From: Paramecium sonneborni
Taxonomy: Eukaryota > Ciliophora > Oligohymenophorea > Peniculida > Parameciidae
Reading direction: 5' to 3'
Length of the DNA stretch: 13,333 bases
Assembly: GCA_905182985.1 (NCBI GenBank)
Contig: CAJJDN010000016.1
Location: 28,635 to 41,967, forward strand
Positions 1 through 11,000 of this stretch are shown in pieces (positions within the stretch are counted from its first letter, which is position 1; each line of letters starts with the position of its first letter). Both the position numbers and the translations under genes were made by a program. The notes under the pieces were generated by a model. The model searched no databases. It was not told where the DNA came from and saw nothing but the letters and a program-made list of their open reading frames with translations.

Positions 1-30
1 ATTTTTAATTTTATTTTTTTTTATAGATAT

Positions 31-439
31 ATGTTTTATAATGAAATAATAAAATTACCTAAGAGATATAGGTTTAAAATCATAAGTTCTGCTGAGAAGA
101 GAATTTAAAGTACTAAAAATCCTTTACCAATAAATAGTGCAGAGGGTAAAACAAACAGTATTATGTTTCAGCATAAAATTTAGAGTAAGGCTTATTGATA
201 TTATAATTGAAGAAATCCATACTAAGAATGATATTTATCAGGGAAGGTAAATCAATCTTCCCTCTTTTGAAGAACCCAATATTCTTGCAGCAAAAAATTC
301 ATAATTAGTCATCCTTATCATCATAGATAAGTCAGTTTTAAGTTCTTAAAGTCTCAATTCTTCAATCAAGTAACAATAAGTAATCACCAATAAACTATTC
401 TACACTATTATAAGTTTTTTTCATCAAAATATATATTGA
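31..439 (+). pseudogene. coding-like fragments, probably a decayed gene (product unknown)
   Basis: Two short open stretches follow each other in different frames. The first runs from ATG 31 to TGA 196-198 (55 codons, starting MFYNEIIKLPKRYRF). The second is open in the +2 frame from about 182 to TGA 437-439 and contains INLPSFEEPNILAAKN. Both have a less AT-rich composition than the flanking spacer, as expected of former coding DNA, and they overlap with a one-base change of frame around 180-190. I recognise no domain. A T-rich run ending in TATAG lies just before the ATG and could be an old 3' splice site, but no matching donor lies inside the window. The simplest reading is a frameshifted relic, or the end of a gene beginning left of the window. 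Open frames are common with only one stop codon, so confidence is low. Confidence 0.3.
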
Positions 440-557
440 TTTAATCCCGCAATCCCTATTTTTAATAAAAATTATTATCATTGATAAATATATTTCCTTC
501 GTATTTGTATTACAACTTGTATTCTTATCTAGTTTGTAATGAACATAATTTTTCTTA
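440..557. other. short AT-rich spacer between coding-like fragments
   Basis: No convincing coding frame, RNA or repeat is visible. It separates the fragments at 31-439 from the longer relic that begins at ATG 558. Confidence 0.3.
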
Positions 558-1618
558 ATGGAAATAGTGTGTCCAGGGCATGTGAAAAGATTCATAATTG
601 TGGATTTATCATCAGCAAACCTTAAGCTAAAGATCTTTGCATCTAATGTTTAAATGAAAAAAAAGTGTTTAATTAGTTAAGAAGATGCTCAATAAGAACT
701 CTTTAAACTAAAAAGATAATTAGTTAAAAAAAGAAAGATCTAAATCAAAAGGAAATAGATTTTTTGTAAATCTTTAAAAATGGCTTGAGAGGTTATAAAC
801 TCTTGACTCGTTTGTCAAATAGTATGTGAAAATTGAAAAGCAATTTAAAAATTATTAAGACATCAAGGATCATCTTTTAAAAAATCTTGATTCCTTTATA
901 TAAAGATTTGTTGAAATAAATACCGGAATGTTGAATTACTCAAATGAAATATTCGTAATTTCAAAAAATAACTCTCATTTTTATAAATTCATTATTTATA
1001 GCATATCAATTTAACTTGCAAATAACACAAGGGATGTTAAAAAATAATAGTCGACCTTGTGGAGAGTTAATTTATGATATTTATTCAGAAAAAAATTTGT
1101 AGAGAAACTAGATCATTAGAGCTGGATAAATAAGTGAATTTTTAAAAAAGTGAGGAAATTAAGAATGATTAACTCAATATTTTTTGAAGGACATAATATA
1201 ACTGTCTGGTTTTAAGAATACAGAATCACTACAAAGGTTAACACAATGAATGCCTGATAATTTTAATAAGGTGAGAAATTATTTACTTAACTGCAAATTA
1301 GAGAAAGTTGAATCCAAGGAGTACACAACAATTCATAATAAAGGCACTACAGATCTATTTTGATGGAGATGTAAATTCCTCCTTAAAACTATTAAGTTCA
1401 GAGGGCAAAATTTGTGTTGGAACTAATATTTAATAATGCCAGAGAGTATCTTACATTCCTGATATAAAAAGGATTAAACCATTTACTTAATAATAGCCCT
1501 CCATATTTAAAAATAAAAGATATTAGTGTCTAAAAAAAAATAAATTAAATAAATTAGTATCATAAGTTTATGAAAAATATTTAGCTGCAATAAATTAATC
1601 AGATTTCAAGATTTCAAT
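558..1618 (+). pseudogene. multiply frameshifted coiled-coil-type gene relic
   Basis: Consecutive pieces look like real protein but change frame. ATG 558 to TGA 786-788 gives 76 codons starting MEIVCPGHVKRFIIVDLSS. An overlapping frame from ATG 685 to TGA 1075-1077 gives 130 codons with a charged, helical, Lys/Gln/Leu-rich sequence (KWLERLQTLDSFVKQ, then KDHLLKNLDSFIQRFVEI). From 1076 the reading continues one base out of phase (DIYSEKNLQRNQIIRAGQ) and then crosses TGA at 1151, 1163 and 1241 before MPDNFNKVRNYLLNCKLEK. After about 1345 it resumes in the first frame (RAKFVLELIFNNAREYLTFL) and fades near 1618. Composition and heptad-like spacing suggest a former coiled-coil protein, but I recognise no family. 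Several in-frame TGAs plus at least three shifts make a functional gene unlikely. Short introns could explain some shifts but not the TGAs. Confidence 0.5.
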
Positions 1619-2042
1619 GAATAATCAATAAAATTCAAGTTTATCATCCTACATTTGAATTAAACCTAGTTCCTAATAACATTTCAAAGTAATTACCATT
1701 TCAAACTTATAATTTATAAAAAATAGATAATAATTGCCCTGTCATTTGTGTAGATAACAATTAAAAAAATAAAATTAGAAGTATTACCATCAATTAATAA
1801 TATAAATATTCTGTTAATATATATGATTATTTAAAACAAATATAATATTTCAATAATTCTCTTCAATATATAAAATATAGTATATATTATAAGTAGAGAT
1901 TTATTAGAATTAAAAAAAAATACAATTCGATTGTTTTATTTGATAATATATGAAGCATTTAATTTTAAAAAAATATTTGTCAGTAATAAACAGAATATTT
2001 CCATATAAATTCAGCTAATATCTAATTGGATAATAATATAAA
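1619..2042. other. AT-rich intergenic region upstream of the VIT/VWA gene
   Basis: This stretch is dominated by A/T runs and shows no domain-like translation. It should contain the promoter and 5' leader of the gene at 2043. Ciliate promoters have no motif I can point to with confidence, so none is called. An in-frame TGA at 1941-1943 closes the frame of the downstream gene. An ATG at 1950 is in the same frame. Confidence 0.5.
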
Positions 2043-4604
2043 ATGAATTAATAATTATATGAACCTATGGTTTGTTAAAAGGATTAAATACCTAATCAAA
2101 TTAAACAAGGCTACTGCAACAAAAATACTAATATTTTTATTTGTTATGATTAAACAAAAAAAGCATTAATACCATTAAAATTTTCAAAATATTCATGCAA
2201 GATATTATCTAGTCTATGCATAGTAGAATTAGATTTGATATATTCTACTGAAAAATAGAATTAGCCAATAGAATTGGAATATGTATTTTCAATTAATGAA
2301 AATGCCGCTGTAACCAAAATGATTGTATAACTAGGAGAAATTAAAGTTTATGGAGTAGTAAAAGAAAAGGAGGAAGCTAAATTAGAATATGAAGAAGGTA
2401 TAAAACAAGGAAAAACTATGGCATATAGTGAATAAGATACGAGATTTCCTTAAATAAAAAGAGTGAAAATAGGATAACTTGAGCCAAATAAATAATTAAA
2501 AATTAAGTTTGAGTATATATAACCTTTATAAGTTTTTCTTAATAAATTTTGGAAATTAGAATTATTTCCGATTGTGGATTAAAATTATGTAACTAAGAAT
2601 ATGATTGGTATTCATGATGAATAGATTTATGGATATCTAAATAGATTATTTCATATTAATGATTTTAAGTTTGAATTTAGATAAGACATCTAAGTGGAAA
2701 TAAATTTTGATTCCAATATTACATTTTGGAAATCTCCTACTCATAAACTAGAATAAAAAAATGTTATAATAAATGAAGATGTTAAAACTTAAGAAAATAA
2801 TAAAGAATTAAAACTTGTTTTATAGGATATTCCTAATAATTATATACCTACTAAATAGTTTACCTTACTTTTTTCTTCAGATAAAATTAATTTACCTCGT
2901 GCTATACTTAGTCATACTAATAATGATGCTTTACAATATTAAAAATATTGTGCAACATTAACATTCATTCCAAAATTTAATGAGATATCTTTAGATGATG
3001 CTTATACACAATATTTAGATGGTTTAAATATAGCTGAAAATCAAGTAATTAAAAGAGGTAATTACTTATTTATTATTGATCGAAGTGGTTCTATGAGTGG
3101 ATCAAGAATTAGAAAGGCAAAAGAATCCTTAATTTTATTTCTAAAAAGTTTACCTTAAGATTCTGAGTTTAACATAATTTCATTTGGTACCAATTTTTAA
3201 TCATTGTGGAAAGAATCCGAAAAATATTCATAAAAAACATTAGAAATAGCAATAAATCATGTTTAATAAATGGACGCTAATATGGGAGGAACTTAAATAA
3301 TTACTCCATTAAAGGAAATGGTATATAATAAAAGTTATGGAGTTTCTAATAAAACAACTTTAAATGTATTTTTACTTACTGATGGAGAGGATGAAGCTGA
3401 TCCTATTATTAATATGGTTAAAAAGAATAATCTAGCCTAAACTAGAATCTACACTTTAGGAATAGGTGAAGGTTGTAGTTAATATTTAATAAGAAGAGTG
3501 GCTGAAGTTGGAAATGGTAAATATTAAATTGTTAGTGATAAGGAGGATATTAATGAAAAAGTAATTGATTTATTGGAAGATTCATTAACTCCATATTTAT
3601 AAGCATTTACTTTAGAAACAAATTTTAATAATATAGTTTAAATTATTCCTAATCCAGAATCAATTGTTTCTTTAAAAAAAAATGAAGAACTTACAATTTC
3701 AATTCTTTTTTCAAATGAATAAATATAAGAAAACCTTGAATTTAAAATCAATTGTTTTGATCCTTAAAATGAAAAACAAATGTCATATTCTGTAAAATTA
3801 AATTTAAATTAATCTTAAAATAATGAATATTTTCATAAATTGGCTACACATAAATTTATAACTTATTATGAAAACTCAATTAAATATGGAGAACAACATG
3901 TTAATTTTATCAAGCTTAATAGATAAAATATTAATTCAAATGATATTATTAACTTATCAATTTAAAATCAAATACTATGTTCTTAAACAGCTTTTATTTG
4001 TGAAGTTTGCAATTTTGATGATTAATTTAAATAATAGATATAATCAAAAGTATATATGCCTAAATAAGAAAAGTTTCATACTCTTGGAGTTGATTATAAT
4101 GATCAAAAACTCATGTATAAAAGCTAAAAGAAACGGAGTTTGTAACTTAATTAACCTTATAAAAGTCAAAGTTCAGCTGGCTGTTGTGGGGGAGGTGGAT
4201 CTTAAAATACTAACTTTAAATCAAGCACATATTCTATTTCCACTCAGAAATAATAACAATTTGATATCTAAAATCAACCTTTATTATAACAACAAAAAAC
4301 AAATTAAAAAATAGATAAAGTAAATAATAATTAGGTTACATATGAATAATTGATCAAATTTGCTTAAGCAGATGGAAGCTTTAAAATTAATAAAGAAATT
4401 AAAACAATTATCAATTTTAAGAATCTGTAAAATCGTTAAAATCTAGAAGATGATATTTGGTTTACTTTCCTTATTTTATTATATTTAGAAAATTATTTTA
4501 GTCAATTTAAAAAATCATGGTAGTTGGTTTATTAAAAAGGAATATCATATTTAAAATAAAATGGAATAGATTATAAATCAAAGAAAAATGAATATAAAAT
4601 ATGA
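2043..4604 (+). CDS. VIT and von Willebrand factor A domain protein (VWA5A-like)
   Basis: With TAA/TAG read as Gln this is one 853-codon frame ending in TGA 4602-4604, with no intron. Residues about 25-150 form a VIT domain, with the typical block KEKEEAKLEYEEGIKQGKT. A beta-rich linker follows. Residues about 340-520 are a VWA domain with a complete MIDAS metal site: D346, S348 and S350 in DRSGS, T417 in MGGTQ, and D447 in LLTDGEDE. This implies Mg-dependent ligand binding. Near residues 710-720 is an unusual AGCCGGGGS patch in a Gln-rich linker. The C-terminal 85 residues (AQADGSFKINKE, then DDIWFTFLILLYLE) match the helical tail seen in VWA5A/inter-alpha-trypsin-inhibitor-like proteins. 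No signal peptide or membrane segment is seen, so it is probably intracellular; its ligand is unknown. I chose ATG 2043 because MNQQLYEPMVCQKDQ resembles the N-terminus I remember for Paramecium relatives. ATG 1950 would add 31 residues of poorer composition. Confidence 0.88.
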
Positions 4605-5946
4605 TAAATTATATATATATAAAACATGTTAAATTATCCATAACATTATTATCTAATACGATCAACCAATCAAATTACTAATGAAATTATCCTTTAATGA
4701 ATTTAGATTTTAATATATGTGGTGATTGCTGTATAATTTAATACTACTCTTCTAATAACAGCATTAACAAAGGATATCAAAATAAAGTAATCAGAAATAA
4801 AAAAGATTTGAATTCATAATTATTTGTTATCATTAATTTTATTGATAAATCAGTCAAATTTTGGTGTTAAAATTCTAAACGATAATTTTGATTGATGGTT
4901 TAATTTCAATTATATAAGATAAAATAAAAGACTAAGCTTCATTAATTATGATATACAGATATTTATAATTAAGCATATTATAATCCCATAATGTCCAAAT
5001 GATTTTTTACTACTAACTATTCTTATATATTATTTTGCGACCAGTTAATAATACTTTCATCAAAATAAACTCATAGAAAAAAAGGAATAAATATGAATGA
5101 GCTGGTTTAATGAAAAAAAGAAAATTAGATTTAAGCTTATTAGTAACTAGAGTAATATTTGTAGTAATGATAATATAAGATTTAATTAATAAGAAAAAGT
5201 AATTATTAAAGAAAGCAAATAAAAAATCTAAGGATCCATAAATTTCATACATTTATTTAAATATTTGACAGAAGAAATAATATTAAAATTATGAAATCAA
5301 TATTGGCTCATGAAGATTGTGGTGCTGGTGTCACATTTAATGATTTATAATAAAAATATTGGCCTTAAAAATTATATTTAATGTAAGTATAATGAAAATT
5401 GATGGTCATTTATGGGTACTTGCATGAAAAGAATATATGATCAATATCATTTTTTGATTTAGAAATAATACTTTTAATTCAATTAATAGAGATAGCATTT
5501 CTAGCCCTTAACTGGATATTTTATGCATCCTTCTTATGAAGACAAAAATCCTCATTTAAGCTTTGTTTCTTGGTGCAATTAATAGAACTATGAAATTAAA
5601 ATGGGGAAATTCTACCAAACCCAAGCTTGTGAAGTTCAGGATAGATGGACTATTATAATAAGTTCTATTGATGATTTCTAATTTGATTCATCAAAGTTTA
5701 TACAGAGAAAAAGTGTGAAGAAAAACCTATTGAATAACCTCTTATTAGATAATTACCATATTCTGTCTAGTTTTTTCCAATTTCTAAAATATAGTATCAT
5801 AAAAATAATTTGAAGAAAATGATAATGCCTTCTAGAAAACTTATCAGAGCCATCACAGTCCAACAAAATAAATTATTTAAATAAATATTTTAAACAAAAG
5901 TTTAGTAACAAAATCATAAATAATATTAATTTTCTTTCACTTATTA
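4605..5946 (+). pseudogene. broken coding-like segments, partly Cys-containing, unknown origin
   Basis: No single frame spans this 1.3 kb, but several pieces look coding. ATG 4697 to TGA 4889-4891 (64 codons) contains FNICGDCCIIQYYS. ATG 5291 to TGA 5393-5395 (34 codons) contains AHEDCGAGVTFNDLQ. A third frame is open from 5403, with ATG 5412 and TGA 5811-5813 (133 codons from the ATG). It includes HPSYEDKNPHLSFVSWC and FYQTQACEVQDRWTII. Near 5693 a different frame takes over with CEEKPIEQPLIRQLPYS. Trp, Cys, Gly and His are richer here than in random AT-rich translation. I do not recognise the family. It could be one decayed gene, several relics, or the lost N-terminal part of the WD40 gene that follows. 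The stretch from about 4892 to 5260 is more AT-rich and I see nothing clear in it. Confidence 0.35.
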
Positions 5947-7112
5947 ATGTAAGAACAGTAAAAAGTATGCTTAAGTTTAGATTGCCAGAAGTAATTGAAT
6001 CAAATTGTAGAAGAAGAGAAGATTCAAAAACAATTATAGGAAGTCACAATGGAAAACAAAGATAAATAGTTATAATCTTTAGAGAATCAGCAACTTAAGT
6101 AAACTTAAATTCAAACATAATAATAAATCATTCAACAATCTCATTAATTAATACAAAAACCATTTTTTTATCAATTAATATAGAATAATTCAATTAAATA
6201 AGACAGTAAATGTTATCAATAGCAATTAATAAGGATTGTTCAATTTTAATAGCTGGGTGTAAAAAAGAAATTAAAGTATTTGAATGGAAATAAGAAGTTT
6301 TAAAACAAACTCAACTTCTCAGTGAACATTAAGGTGATGTATTTACTTTAAATTTTATGAAAAAATCTAATCACTTTATTTCTGGAAGTGAGGATTAATC
6401 AATTATCATATGGTCTGTGAATCAAAGCAATAAATGGATTTGCTAATAGAGATTAAATTAACATAACGGTTGGATATATTGTTTAGTATTGAATAATAAT
6501 GAAGATTTGATCATTTCAGGTAGTAGAGATTGTGCAATTAAATTCTGGACTAAATAGAATCAATGGCTATGCGAATAAACTATCACAGATCATACAAATT
6601 ATGTATTAGGATTAAGTTTAAATTAACAATAGAATAAATTGATTTCATGCGGATATGATGCATTAATATTAATAATAGTACAATCATAATAGGATTCTAA
6701 ATGGATTGTAATTTAGAAGATAAATATTGAAACATTTGTTAGTCGAATATGCTTTATTAATGATAATGTATTCATTTTTTAACCAGATGAAATAGAATAA
6801 ATGTATGTTTATGAAATAAACAATACAAATAAATAGTATTTAAAGACACAAGATATTTTTGTTAAGGGTGGTAGTAGTGATAGCTTGTTATTTTCTTTAT
6901 AATTTATAAAATCAAAATGCCTGCTTGTAAATAGGAATGACAAATATGTGAATTTGATAAGGGCAAAGGAAAATGGAGAGTATTAAATTGAATAAGTAAT
7001 TGAATTTGGACATATTAATTTATTTGGATGTATGAGTGATGATGGGGAGTATTTGATAACTTGGGATTAGGGTTCAAAAGAAATTCAGATAAGAAATTAC
7101 AATGAAATATGA
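5947..7112 (+). CDS. WD40 repeat protein of a Paramecium-type multigene family, with an apparent frameshift
   Basis: The main frame starts at ATG 6210 and ends at TGA 7110-7112 (300 codons). It encodes the WD40 propeller: NFMKKSNHFISGSEDQSIIIW, CLVLNNNEDLIISGSRDCAIKFW and SLNQQQNKLISCGYD are successive blades, and the end DGEYLITWDQGSKEIQIRNY is the usual family terminus. Immediately upstream, in another frame open from 5734 with its first ATG at 5947, is a Gln/Glu-rich coiled coil ending in FFYQLIQNNSIKQDSKCY. That is the segment which in relatives leads directly into the first blade. The two frames join properly only if one base is restored, or one re-read, near 6216. So this is a real gene with a sequencing error, a recent pseudogene, or a site of -1 recoding. 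A propeller of this kind is a protein-protein interaction scaffold; the partner is unknown. The start at 5947 is uncertain because the coding-like sequence extends further upstream. The blades are well conserved, so decay, if any, is recent. Confidence 0.7.
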
Positions 7113-8060
7113 AATAAAACACGAATATAAATCAATTAATTTATTTATTTTTTTGAGAAAAACCTTTTATCAAAAGTATAAAAATTTCTCTTCCTTAACT
7201 TATTTATTTAATTACAATTTTTGGTATTATCTCACCAATTTTATGATAGTTAAGTAATGAACTTTATCGGATTGATTAATTAGAGATCAATTTTTATTGT
7301 CATAAGTAGGAGCATTGAGGGATCACAAGAATATTTTTTGATTTAAAATGCAGATTATAGTTTTGAGAATAGAATGGACATACCTTTCTAATTATTACTA
7401 ATTATTCATATACTCAATGTAGGATATAGATTATTATTTATTGAGAGAATGGGTGTAATGAAGGAATATTTCAGATTATTTTTGAATTAATAGAATTGTT
7501 CCAAATTATTTAATGAGAATAAACCTAAACAATCAATCGAATTTATATCTTTAACCAATATAATCAGAAATAACCTAATTAAACTAATAGGACAGTCGAC
7601 TAATTTTGATTTATAGAAATAAAATTTAATTGATACTTATAGATTGTATTGCATATTTTCTTGAACGTAAACCATATTAAGTTGTTGTTATCCAATATTT
7701 TTTCATATAAAATGAAATATGAAGTTCTATTTTGATGTATTAAGATGAATGATTCTAAATTGTTTATTAATTTATATTGCATTCTATAAAAGATAAATTA
7801 TTTGATAAATTAAATTGAAATAATTTATATATTTTAATAAAAAAGGCTTTAAACTTTTGGCTATAATATATATTTAATGTGCTTTGCTTATATAAATTGA
7901 TGTAGTTGTAAGGATATTAAAACGATTTTGAAGAAGTTTTTATTTTTAATTTTGATTAGATTCGATGAAGGAAAATTTATTTGTTCAAACCAGTAAATGA
8001 AAATGTCAAAAAAATTAAAAAACTAATATAAATGCTTGATTGATCTATGAATAATTTCAA
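7113..8060. other. gap between convergent genes, with one doubtful open frame
   Basis: This 0.95 kb lies between the 3' ends of two converging genes and should hold both 3' UTRs. AATAAA occurs right after the WD40 stop at 7113-7118, but I cannot claim it as a polyadenylation signal. The frame of the WD40 gene stays open after its TGA up to TGA 7662-7664, with an ATG at 7257 (135 codons, hydrophobic and Asn/Leu-rich, e.g. FQLLLIIHILNVGYRLLFIERM). With TGA as the only stop, an open frame of this length is not rare by chance, and I see no domain. From 7665 to 8060 I see only AT-rich DNA. Confidence 0.4.
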
Positions 8061-11000
8061 TCATAATTTTTTTGCTCCTTTTTGCTCTAGCAATTTTTCA
8101 AGATTCTCATTTTCTTATGTTATAAATTTTGATTTTTTAATACTGCAACAATCAGCAAGTAAAATTGGACTTCTAGCAAAAGTCTTGCTGCAAACTGGTT
8201 TTCCAAATTCTTCTAGTATCCTTTTACCTGCATCATAAATATAAATGGATCCATCATACAATCCTACAATAAATTATTTTCCACATTTAGATAATGTAAC
8301 ACAAGAAATATCTATTGGAAATCGATTAATTATTTATTATACTTTTGTTTCTTTATTAATCAAGTCTAACCTCCTTCCTGTATAATATAATTCTTGTTCA
8401 AATAGTGTTATTTTTTATGCTTTAACTTTTGAAAATTTAATAGTATTAGATCCAAAAAAGCAAATATCTGTAAATTCTTGGAACAAATATTCATATACTT
8501 AATTATCTTCACTAATAACTTTTATAACTTTTGTATTCTCATTAGCTTAAAATGCTTTGATTGATACTTGCTGTTTTAAAATTACTTGAACACTTCCTTA
8601 GAAATTCCAACATCTAAGTTTTTAATCACTTCCTATTCCATATAAGATTCCATTTTCTGAAAAGGATAAAATGCTGGACTAAGTAGATGAAGTTAATTAA
8701 TTACCCTCAAGAATCAGAAGAGATTAGTTTTTGATAAGGTCATAGACAATAAGTGAATCTCTATATTAGACTGCCAATAATTATTTATCATCAAAATATG
8801 CAGGAGTGTATGCTTGGTAGGAAGGTGAATAAAGTTTTAATTAAATTTTAGATTAAGCTTTATGATAGAAGTAGAATTACACTTGAGAAACTTCCGTGTA
8901 GCAAGCAACTTATTCTACCCAAAGAACTAGAAAGTCATCATTTTTGTGAGATAAAGCATGAGTAATTATTAAAGATCTGTAATCTGAATCTTTACATGAA
9001 GATTAAGAAATATATTTTTAAAGCAAAGTATATGTATCATAAGTATCCCAAAGTCTTATTTCTCCATCTTCATGACATGAAAATAATATTTTGCCATCTC
9101 CTGAAAATACCATTGTTAAGATTTTAAAATTGCTGCTAGTATCATCTTTAAAAATGGCTAGCTATTATTTTGCTTACATTGACCATAATATGATAGTCAA
9201 TTTTAAATCTTCAAGAGCTACTTTAGAGGAATCTTTAGATATTGCTATTGCTCCTATTCCAGAAATAATATTTATATTGAGATTTTCAACTACTTATTGA
9301 ACCTTTTCCTATAAAAGACTCACAATTTTTAATGGAGATTTGGATATATAAAATTTTTAATCAGGAGACATTAATATAACTTCTTATGAATCTTTAATTT
9401 TCGCTTGGTTCTGATATTTACTATATTAAAAAGCTATTTCCAAATCCCAAATCAAATTAGTTGGAGTATATCCATCTAAATGTTGCGATATTAATTAATT
9501 AGTTTAGACATCAAATTAAATCTTTTCACATTTATAACAAGGTATTCGAAAGTTTCTTTCAACCAAATATTTTGTATTGAAACCCCATACTACAATTTAT
9601 CCATCTTAAACAATAGCAGCACAATAATGAGCGTCATCAGAATACTTTATCATATTTATTCTTTCCTTTTAATTCATTAAAACATCAATAGATTTCTAAT
9701 ACTGCAAATCCCATCTCATGATTTAGTATTGTGAGTGAGAAATTAATTATAATCCATCAGATGAAATTTATAATGATTCAATTCTCTCTGAATGACCAAT
9801 CATTTCTATTTGCTATTATTATAGTGCTTTCAGATTCCAAAGTCTTATGTACTCCTAATTTACTGAAGCTAATAAATTTTTATTTAACAAAGTTAACACA
9901 TTAATTGAAGAAGAATTAGTTTGAAACATTGAAATCAGCTTATATGTTTTAGTGTCCCATAATTTAATTGTATTATCTTGGTATCCAGTTACAAAATTCA
10001 TACTATCTGCAGAAAAGGCTATTTGTGAACAATATAATGAAAAATTTTCTAATTCTTCTAAGGATTGTATCAATTAATTAGTCTTTAGATCATATAATGA
10101 TACTACTTATTTTGGTTGATCACTTTATGCATAAGATAAAAATATTGCTTGAGTTTGCTGTTTATTTACAGCCATTTAAAAAATCTTTTTGACATTTAAT
10201 TGTTATTTTGTGATGATTTCTTTAGTTGATATATTAAATTTTGTTTAATATTATTTGTCTATTATAGTAAATGTTTTGCTATCTGGAGAAAAGCCAAAAT
10301 AACAAATTTAAATTTGATCATAATTTTTGTAAAAGTAAACATCCACAAAGTCGCTTTAAACGGAATAAAAATAAACTAAATTATCTATCCCTATTATGAA
10401 GTACTCAAAATTGATTAAAATGAAATTTTACTGAGGGTTTTTCAATTAAAACATCTTATAACTATTGACATCATCTAAAGTATGTAATGAAACATATTCT
10501 TCATTCCTAATTATGATTTATTTTGAATTATTAAATTGAATCATTTATAATGGTGTTTAAAAGGGCAGTGAAATCTCTTTAATTTAATTGGACTTCTCAA
10601 TGTTTGAAATATTGTAAATTGTGAGTTTATTATTTAAACCAATTATCAATAAATCATCAAATTTATTATATAAAACTGAATGACAGATTTATTACTCCTC
10701 CAATGTTTATATTGTTTAATTATTGTCTAATTATTTTATAAGGATCCCATAAGTAGCACAAATAGCAATATAATTAGAACTCTTTACAAGATCAAAATAC
10801 GCGTTTTTATTTTCTGAAAAAATTATTTTTTCACTATTTTCTAATGCATACTATTCCTTTGTTGTTTCATATAGGTAAATTTAATGATAGGTTCTGCAAA
10901 GCAATTATTTATTATCATAAGAATACAATAGTTTATTAATAGTACCTTTTACTGTTATTGATATCAGAAGCTCAATATTATTGATTTTTTTCAAACTCCA

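Noticed and set aside
395..595. 66-codon reverse-strand open frame
   Set aside because: No recognisable motif, and it overlaps better coding-like sequence on the other strand (ATG 558).
3868..4314. 148-codon standard-code open frame on the + strand
   Set aside because: It lies inside the VIT/VWA gene in another frame; the ciliate-code frame carries the family signature.
4608..4621. ATATATATAT run after the VIT/VWA stop
   Set aside because: Ordinary low-complexity 3' spacer in an AT-rich genome.
5013..5252. 79-codon reverse-strand open frame rich in Phe/Leu/Ile
   Set aside because: The residue bias follows from A/T runs; no start context, domain or conserved motif is seen.
6206..6222. 17-base GTAAAT...AATAG tiny intron that would also repair the WD40 frame
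   Set aside because: It is at or below the smallest Paramecium introns and would delete the KCY-SIA strand that family spacing requires. A one-base change explains the alignment better.
7600..7782. 60-codon reverse-strand open frame
   Set aside because: AT-rich, without domain or family resemblance, and located downstream of the NACHT-WD40 stop at 8061.
8047..8238. + strand open frame overlapping the NACHT-WD40 gene end (also 9091-9300 and 11468-11668)
   Set aside because: These are antisense shadows of the intact reverse-strand gene and show no domain of their own.
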